NCBI GenBank assembly: GCA_028673005.1
Contig: CM054113.1
Span: forward strand, 37,948,117-38,012,116
Source: Tanypteryx hageni
Lineage: Eukaryota > Arthropoda > Insecta > Odonata > Petaluridae
Direction of reading: 5' to 3'
DNA length: 64,000 bases
Both the position numbers and the translations under genes were made by a program. Shown piece by piece: positions 55,746 to 64,000 of this stretch. Positions within the stretch are counted from its first letter, which is position 1. Every line of letters begins with the position of its first letter. The notes beneath the pieces are model-generated. The model did not search any database. It saw nothing but the letters and a program-made list of their open reading frames with translations, and had not been told where the DNA came from.

Positions 55746-56400
55746 AATGGAAATAGGCCATCCCCCATTAAGTTTCGAACAAATAGACCGATTTTCATGA
55801 CACTTGGTGGAAATCTCTTTCTACTGGGGCCGAGTTCCCGAGGATAGTTTTTGTTGCAAAGATTGAAAGTCCCGAGTTCGATTTCAGAAACTGTCCTTCC
55901 CATTTGATTTACATGGGAAATCTGAAATCCATCGTGCAGGGCAATTTTCACCTGCGCATTAACATATCTTAGAATTGTATTATCGGAGTGGAATTTATAG
56001 TATTATCTGAGGAAAGGAATGAAGATTTTAATTTGTATCGTAGAATTTTGCTTATCGATCACATTTCTTCGAATTTCGCGTAATTTTGCAGTTCTTATCA
56101 CTCATTACGAGAGTGTTGCCATGTCAACGACTATTGTTGGACTCGGATTCGGTATACAGTCTAGTTCTAGTACATGCGTTATTTTTGTCACATAAATACG
56201 CGTGATCAATTTATTTTTTCCATAGAATGCATTTATAATATTTTATAACGCTAAATTATGAAATTTGTGAACACAAAGATCAACTCATTCGCGGTGATTT
56301 TTTAAAAGCTATTAAAGCCACTATAAGTAATTGCTGCATCACGTTTAATTGAAGTAGAAAAATAAGCCTCATAGGTTCCGTTTGGATCATCTTGTTTTCA
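55746..56400 (+). repeat. 650-bp dispersed repeat, copy B
   Basis: Partner of 26971-27620, same orientation, 28.8 kb away. The B-box-like segment is weaker here (tcccgagttcgatttcag). A stretch near 56010-56040 (ggaatgaagattttaatttg) is extra or diverged relative to copy A. It ends at the shared gtttggatcat. Confidence 0.8.
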
Positions 56401-58499
56401 TTTCCAATGACCCAGACTTGCACGCATCAATGAAGTGGATCATCTGGCTCAGCAATGTGGCGTATTATTTGAAGGGAAAGATTTTTTAAAACAATTGATT
56501 GCCCGTAATCATTCCGACACTTCCAGCATATTGTTAAGCAGACGTTGCTTGTATAACTTGGCCCTCATGAAGAGCACTGAAATTCCGAGCTCTGACTTAC
56601 CTTGACTTTAACCACTTTAATTCATTCATCATCACCCGTCTCGGTAAGCACTCATATGAGAAAGAGTTAATGAATCCCTTCCATGTACGTTACCTAGATG
56701 CTCAAAGAGTTGAATTCTACTCTGTCTTTCCCTTTCTCTCTCTCTCTCTCTCTCTCTATTTACGGCTATAAACTGTTAGTCGTCACACACTCACGGTGCG
56801 CGGATGTTAAACACGAGCGCGAAGTCTTGCTCATAAAAAAACTAACGGAATGCACTCGTCGTTTATAAGGAGCTCTTTAAAAACCGCCTCGAATTTAGAC
56901 ATGCGATTTTTGCTTTCTCCTTCCATTAAAAAACATCTTATTTCGGTCAGTGAACACACTCTCCGCTCCCTTTTTAAACTCCCCTCTCTCTTACTCTTAA
57001 AAAAAAAAAGATTTCAGCATGTGTTGGCGTTTAACGAGCCGATCGCGAGAGGGTAGTGGGAGTGAGAGGGTAAAAAAACGAGCGTATAGCACTTCTCCAA
57101 GGAGGGGGAGAGAGTGCGTGGGTGGAAAGAGAGTGTATAACAGCCTTGCGTACGTCATCGCTGCCAAAGCGAGTGTTTTTATTTCTGCAAAGTCTATGCA
57201 GTCCATCCCCGTCACCTCGACCGCTCTCACGAATTCTCACTCTCCTTTCCCATTTCTTTCGCACACCGTCTGAAAACCCCACTCACTAGTTTATATTCAT
57301 TCATAGAAAAACACGATTAAACTCACATGCACTTTGGTGCAAATATTAGCACGCATTTACATATCAGTACGAAGGCGCGCATATTACACCCGTGCATTTC
57401 AAAACAGACGCGCCTATAAAACCACGCACGCGTTTACATACACTGAAAGGATTAACGCAAGAGCCCAAAAACACGCATGAGTGTATTTATACCTAACAAT
57501 CCGATATATGTGCCATTCGCGCATACACAGGCACCCACGCACGGCCCCACACACGCATCCTGTTCCTTAATTTTGCTTCTAATCTTCATCTCCTTCATAC
57601 GTCTACTCTCCAGCTAGTGCTTCACGGTGATTGAGAGGTATAAACATCTCGAAGACCTCCCTGGATTGCGTCTTCTCCAGCAGCAACACTATCCTTTTTC
57701 TTAAACTCTCCCTCTTCTCTCACCATCTGCATCCTTCTCGTGCTCTCTCCAACCAAACCTTTGCAGTCCTAATCTCGGTCACTTACTACCCTCTGCTTAT
57801 TGTCTTTTTAAACATAAGTAGTCATTTCTTCAAAATACGCGATGATATTCTTGCGCGAGATCCTTTTCGGCTATTTTTGAAAAGGTTATTTTTTAAATAG
57901 GATATAATCAGCTCATGAGAGCTCTCGCGCAACCGTCGCTTGTGTGCTTCTGCGTGTCTCACGGTCGTTTCATATGTCGTGGTATTTGCGTGATTCGTTA
58001 AATTCACGGCAGTATATTTTTGATTCGTGTTACTACTCAAGAAATTTTCCACACTGCATGTGTGCCTGTACAGATTTACGTATTTAATACCGCAGAAGCA
58101 TATTTGCTTATACCTGAGAAATTTATATTTACTTTATAATTTGTATGTCGCATTGCTCGTTGTTTATAAATTATGATATTTCCTTAGCGGTCGAAATATC
58201 CGGAATTATTCCATCCCGCTGCGTTGCTCCGACGAATTCCAAGATTCGAAATCTCCTCGGTATCAGCTTCATATAGGATCTGTTATTCATTTTTATATAT
58301 TCAACGTCAACAACGGGTCCGAATTCATCCATCAAAATTTATTTTATGCGCTTAGCTTTTATTATTACCCATAAAAAAATCGCCTCCGATTTGAGTTGCA
58401 TCCGTCATAATCATTTGTTTTTTGGTTTTCCATAATGTTTTCCAACGTCTCATCGTACAGAAATTAAAACATGCATCTTTTTCGTTTCTGGGCGCTTGC
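56401..58499. other. unique DNA with (TC)n at 56735-56757
   Basis: A 23-bp (TC)n run, then mixed sequence. Frames at 56997-57282 on both strands overlap and have no domain. Nothing else is supported. Confidence 0.4.
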
Positions 58500-59850
58500 G
58501 TTTTGCCGTCGGCCCCGCCCATTTCCTCCCTCTCACTCCTTTCCTCTTTCTCTCTCTCGCCAAGTCACTCGCCTTCTCTCCACTCCTCTTATCTTCTCCC
58601 GCCCTAACCAAACTCCCACAACTTCCATCACTTCTCTCCCTCTAATTCTTTCCCTCCCACCCAATCTCGCCTCCCACTCCCCCTTCCTTCCTCCCTCCGC
58701 TTCCCCATAGACCACTTCACCTCTCCTTTCCGCACCCCATATCGAACGATCCGTTAGGAGGCAGGGACCCGCCTTCCAACCCTTTTCCTCCCTCCTTAAC
58801 CCCTCTTATCTCCCTCCTCCGTGTCCCCATAAACTTCCACCTCCCTCTCCTTCCATATTCCTCCTTCCCTATTCCTCCTCATTTTCCACCCACTTCTCCT
58901 CATCTCCCTCCCTACTTCCACAACTCTCCCTCTTCCCTTTTCCTCCTTATTCCTCTCACCTCTATTTTCTTCCCTCTTTTCTCCCTTTTTACCCCTCTTT
59001 TTATCCCTCTTTTTATCCCTCTTTTTATCCCTCTTTTTGTCCCTCCTTTATCTCTCTTTTTCTCTCTCTTTTACCCCTCTTTTTATCCCTCTTTTTATCC
59101 CTTTTATTATCCCTCTTTTCTCCCCTCTTTTTCCCCTCTTTTACCCCCTACTTCCCTTACTCTTCCTCTTCCCCACTGTTCCCTTTCCCTCACTCTTCTT
59201 CCCCTTTCTCTTCCCGCTGCTTCGTTCGTGTCCCTGGCAACCCCAAGAATATTATCGACCAGCGCTATTCAGCCATCCCCTCTACTCTCTACCTCCCACT
59301 TACTCCAACGCCGTACTTCTATCCCCAACCCTCCTCCCCATGTTTCCCCACCCCTTCCCTTCTCATTATCGCCCTCTCCTCTCTCTTTCACCCCGCCTCT
59401 GAACTTTCCAGCCTCCCACCGTCCTTCCTGCCTCTCTCCTTGCTTCTCAGCCTCTCCCAGATTCCCTTCCAGGCTTGCCCACCTCTCTTACTTTCTCCCT
59501 ATCTCCATGTGTCATCTTCCCACCCATCTTTCCCTCCCAATCTCTGTAATATTCCAACTCCCATTTCAATTTTCTTCCCATCCTATTCCCTTTACCACCC
59601 TTGCTTCCCCAACTCATTTCTTCCACCCCTTCCTCCTCTCTCACCCCCAAATCTCTTGATATTACAGCTATCCTCTCATTATGTCTGTCTTTCGCTGTAA
59701 CTCTTCCTCGCAGCATTAGCTCTCATTTCCTCGGTCTCAACTTTTTTCCCCTTCTTCCTCTCTCCTTTTTGTGCTTCCTTCTTTTATTATTCTCCACATC
59801 CATCGCGATTTTCAAACTCCAAACCCATTCTCATTACGTTATTCCTCGAC
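58500..59850 (+). repeat. 1.3-kb pyrimidine-rich tract with 12-bp units
   Basis: The longest C/T-rich tract in the window. At 58985-59110 it contains several 12-bp units of tccctctttttat type; the rest is aperiodic. Long frames (79 to 143 codons) in every plus frame are artefacts. Pyrimidines are on the plus strand, as in nearly all other tracts here. Confidence 0.85.
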
Positions 59851-62800
59851 TGCAATTATAATCCTCCCAGAATCCTTCCATATGTCCATTCTTCCCTTTC
59901 ACTTTTCCGACTCTTTCATGACCCAAGCACCAAGGTATTCCGACTACTATCTCGTTATCACCGTCATCCTCCCAGTCCGCCCATCTGCGCTTATCCCCTT
60001 TTCTCTCCTCTTATCCTCCCCCTCTTTTGGATATTGCATCTTCATATTTTCTCATTATTTCAACCTCTCTTTACATATCCGCCAACTTCCTGCTCCTTCT
60101 AAGCCTCCCTCTTTGCCTTGGCTCCATCCTTGTCGGTACTCTTGTATTCCCCGAATCTCTCCAGCGAGATTCTCCCCTCCCCTCTTTCACCCTATTCTAT
60201 CCGCCTTTCCCCTACCCCGACCCGACCTAGCGGTTCACGTTTTTCTTTTTTTATCCGTGGGCGTCAAGAAGATGTGGAGGCGTGGCATTTGCATTGCGTC
60301 TGAAGCTCGTTTTCGTGAGGGTTGGCGTGTCTAAGAGGAGGAGCGAGTCGCTTTTGGATGAAAAAAAGATGGGGTAGGTGGTGTATGGGTTGTATGGTTG
60401 TAATGCACGGAGAAGTTTTTTTGGTGGTTGGGAAAGTAATTTAAAGTAAGATTGTTTGGTTTGGAAGTTTTGATGGCGGTTCCTCTTAAGAATTTTCGCT
60501 TCGGCAACCATCTGATCCTTTTCATGGAGGACGTGAATAAATCTCTAAGAAATTATGGAAAATTTTTCAAATAAGACTGAGAAAATGTATCTTTCCCGCG
60601 TGGCTCTTTTGAAATTCGCTTCTAGTTAAGAGCTAGTGCTGCTGCGGCTTCATAGACGGCTACTTGTTGCTATTCTATTTTACGGCACTCGTGGAAGGCA
60701 TGGGGATAGGTCGTGTGGCGTTAGCGCCTTGTTTTATTATTTCGACGAGATATAATCTCTCATCTCCCGCTTCGTTCGTTTCTTTCCTACGCTCTGTTTC
60801 GGTTGGTTTAAGCTCATTTTCGATGAAATATGTAAATTATATGATTTTATTTGGCAGAAGAATTCCTAGTTTTTGTTTATTAAAAGAAGTTGAATTATCT
60901 TGAATTTGTTTTATTCGATCTTGTTTCATTTTGATTTTATTTCCCTTTTCATTGTACAAATTTCCCTTGCATAGAAATTATATTTTACACGTGCATAAAA
61001 GGGTGAACAGATTTATGATACTTAGAATCTGAACGCTAGTATTTCACGATTCGTATATCCATTTAGAATTTTCCCATGTCCCTGTAATTTCAGGATAAAG
61101 AAATTCCTTGGAATTAAAGATAAATATTTTCGAATTTCTGATGGTTATTTTTTGCGCGCATTAGATGGTTTGGAAAATAATAGCTGTGCTTTTCGTAAAG
61201 CTCTCATCAAAATAAGTTGGTGACCTGTTAGCAAAGGGCGATTGATCAGTGAATATGATCGATAATGTTGAAAAAAGAATGAATTAGAATGCATAGGCGA
61301 CGACCTAAACCTATATTTCCGGGCTATTAAACTAGAGAAAAAAATTGTTAAATTAATTGGAGCATGTGGAAGCTAATCTCAATTACAGACCTTATCTCTC
61401 GCGGAGTGAAGTGAGGGTATGGAGGTAGGGAGGGTTTATTTTTTCCCTCCTGCAATTACCTCCCTTTCAATCTCTCTCCGCCTGCGTTCGAAAAGCGGCG
61501 GACGAAAGTGAAATTCCAGAAATTAGCCGTTTTGACATTTTCGGGATACCTTTCTTAATGATCGTTGAGAAGAGCGTTCCATCTCTCTCTCTCTCTCTCT
61601 CTCGCTCAAGCGAGTTCACCTGACTCTCTAAAAATTGGCCTTTCACTCCGAACTCAGTGTTAAAAGGGGAATGGAGTTGCCCGGGGTGTTGTCTTAGACT
61701 TCCTTGCTCCGTGCTGTACTTCTAACGATTGCATTCGGCCCGTGCAGAGGGAGACGGAGGGGAAAGTTTGCACCCTTCCCCCAACTCTCCCGAGGCGGGT
61801 ACTTTATTCATTCTCCCTTCCCACAATCTGCGATATATGTACTCTTAAGTCGGAACAAATTGGTCCCCCACCTGACTCCTACCCCTTTTTCCGCCTCCTC
61901 TAGAAGAGAAGGGCTTTCCCACCTTGCTCGGTTTCCTCTCCCTCTCTCACTTTCTCCCCTTCTCGGTTTAACGCTCGTATTTCCCCGACGACGCGTTCTT
62001 GGGTTTAATTTACTTCTCTCTCTCTCTTTTCCCTTTCAATTTCTCTTCTATGGACTCTTTCACTCACTGCTGGCCCGACTTTTGGGAGTTATTAAAATTT
62101 CTCGCAGTTTATTTCTACTGGCTTTCCTCATTTTATATGTGGCAGTCGGTTGATACCTCCGTGGTACTACATCTAGGCTACATCCTTGCTGGTTGGCAAG
62201 GGTGGATGATAAAGTGAAAAGAGAGTGACGATAACCATATCCATTATTCCTGCGAGCTTAGTGTCTTCTTAATGGTTTTTATTTTGAAAATTTTCATTTA
62301 GCACAATTTGGTCTATAACACGAAACAAAGAATTTCAAATGATGCATTATCAAATTATTGCTTATAACCCAAAAACACTTTGCTTCCTGAGAAGCCGTAG
62401 ATGCTGGTATATATTTTCATTACTACGACATTCGTTATCTTATCGGATGATTAATTAAGGTTTTCGACAGAAAGAGTTAAGGAATTGAGACTCAATTTAA
62501 AAATATCAAGGCAACCTTATGGATGGAATCAACTGGAAAAAATCAGATGCGCTTTTGGGCGTCGAATCAATCGCTCCTATTAATAATCAACCGATCTTTT
62601 GTTCTAAATAGTAGCTATTTTTGCGAATAATATTTCATCGTTAAAGAAGAGTCAGGATAAAAGTGGTGTCTTAGTTAAATAAATTAAAACTTATAAAAAC
62701 ATTTCATCAAATGAAATGTGAACGCAAGGAAAACATGGGCGAAGAAAATTAGACTTCTACATGAGCCGTTTTATTTTATTTCTACGGTTTATCAACGATC

Positions 62801-64000
62801 CGTCGCCGTGTAATGCATTCCATACAATTTTCTTTTTTCAGCAGAGTTTCTCTCTGCCGTCTGTTGTTCCAACATCCCCGTATTGGTTAGGAGTTGAAAA
62901 CAGTCGGTGACTCCGACATTGTTTTCATTTACGTGGCGATAGGGGAAACAATAAAAGTGAATTATTGCTTTAGAAATTAAATTTAATCGACCGAATTGTA
63001 CTCGGAAATCGGACTACCAACATATTAAAAAATATTAAAACCAGAGAGCTCTATCTTAGTGTGTTTTCAGTGTATTTGGTATTCGACTGGTTGAAAATTT
63101 TATATTTTTGCTCAATCTTGTAGAAAATTTTGCTCGGCCTGCCGTTGCGTCTCTACAAGGATATGGAAATACTTGATATCCACCTCTATTGCTTTATGCT
63201 CTTGAGTTTTTTTTCACACTTGTACTGTGTGCTGTAAGAGTTTTTAAATTAGGATTTTTTTAGTTTTGTCCACGGTTTAGATTTTGAAAGAAATTTATCG
63301 ACACTACATGGGGGCAGTCGACGTAGAATCGCAATGTATTCATTTCTACCTCTGCGAGTTGGATGAAAAAGAGAACTATCTATATTCCCAATTGTGTCCG
63401 AACGTGGGCGTTTTATGTTTTTTCTTTTCTGCTCTCTTATTCTCGTAAAATTTCATTTTGGAACATTTCTTCCCGTAGCCATTTCTTCCCTCGTACATCC
63501 TGTTACCTTCTTCCTATTCCTTAGATCCTTGTCTCTATTTTCTTTTCTTTTGGATCCATTTTTTCCTTGAAATTCGCGATATTCCTTTTCTGCTCGAGGC
63601 TCTCTGCTTTTATTTAAAGTTTTAAGGCAGAACTCTCCAAATATTATGCATCTGCGACCCCGTTTAAGGCTGCGCAAGTTTCTGGGACCACTCAACCCGT
63701 ATCACCGAAGTTTCTAGTTCTTTATAGTATACGGGGAACTCTGAAAAGTATCAGCATTGAATATTAGATTGTGTTGATGCAGCATAGGTAAAAAAATTAA
63801 TATTTCAAAAATTAAAAATAGGTCTCTGCGACGCAAAATTTGACTTTTACGTCCATTTTGCGCGATTTGCTGTTATTGAGATTTAATTCTTCAAGTCCAC
63901 ATCTCTGTCATGAAAAATAATATTTTGTTAATTAGATTTGTTTTCTCCCTTGTCACTTGCCCTTTTAATTTATAGCATTCACATTTTTCACTGGTCTGAC
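59851..64000. other. unique DNA; (CT)n at 61582-61603; CT-rich 61780-62050
   Basis: The frame at 59771-60334 (187 codons) is a Ser/Pro/Leu/Phe-rich continuation of the CT tract without domains. 62220-64000 is AT-rich with nothing supported. No terminal repeats or repeat partners were found by eye. Confidence 0.4.

Noticed and set aside
59037..60334. Frames of 121, 143 and 187 codons
   Set aside because: They extend the CT tract, lack domains, and overlap in several frames.

Overview
The window is AT-rich animal DNA, most likely from an arthropod. That reading is an inference from its transposon content: many short hAT-type elements, tRNA-headed SINEs, and a Jockey/CR1/I-type non-LTR retrotransposon remnant, with no operons or bacterial-type genes. 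I found no convincing host protein-coding gene, rRNA, intact tRNA gene or CRISPR array. The many open frames of 60 to 330 codons are chance frames or low-complexity translations (Leu/Pro/Ser-rich) of pyrimidine-rich repeats. The only protein I recognise is the decayed C-terminal end of a LINE reverse-transcriptase ORF at 12854-13267 on the minus strand. Two further stretches (54964-55158 and 36238-36640, both minus) read protein-like but cannot be told from chance by eye.

Layout. 1-3.5 kb: a small repeat present twice, a 12-bp CT minisatellite and a Tigger-like terminus. 3.5-20 kb: mostly unique AT-rich DNA with tRNA-like SINE heads, two hAT elements, the LINE fragment and an (AT)34 microsatellite. 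20-25 kb: a LINE 3' end, a full SINE, a hAT element with a perfect target-site duplication, a GC-rich island and a large 227-bp hairpin. 26-31 kb: a hairpin-led repeat, a 650-bp dispersed repeat and three SINE pieces. 31-42 kb: more hAT elements, a mariner-like mini-element, a SINE and CT tracts. 44-52 kb: a LINE 3' end, a 1.4-kb hAT-like element with subterminal motifs, the second long copy of the hairpin-led repeat and an 808-bp hAT element. 52-64 kb: CT tracts, the second copy of the 650-bp repeat and unremarkable DNA.

The structure of interest lies in how these repeats relate. Four SINE copies share one central domain but differ in ends. The 3' tail of one SINE type also occurs inside an unrelated-looking hairpin-led repeat. 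Four loci share a hairpin start that, read on the minus strand, ends in CTAAAAA. At least seven hAT-like elements have terminal inverted repeats plus 8-bp target duplications visible by eye. Nearly all long pyrimidine tracts lie on the same strand. The likeliest setting is intergenic or deep-intronic DNA. Boundaries are by-eye and approximate unless a target duplication is given.
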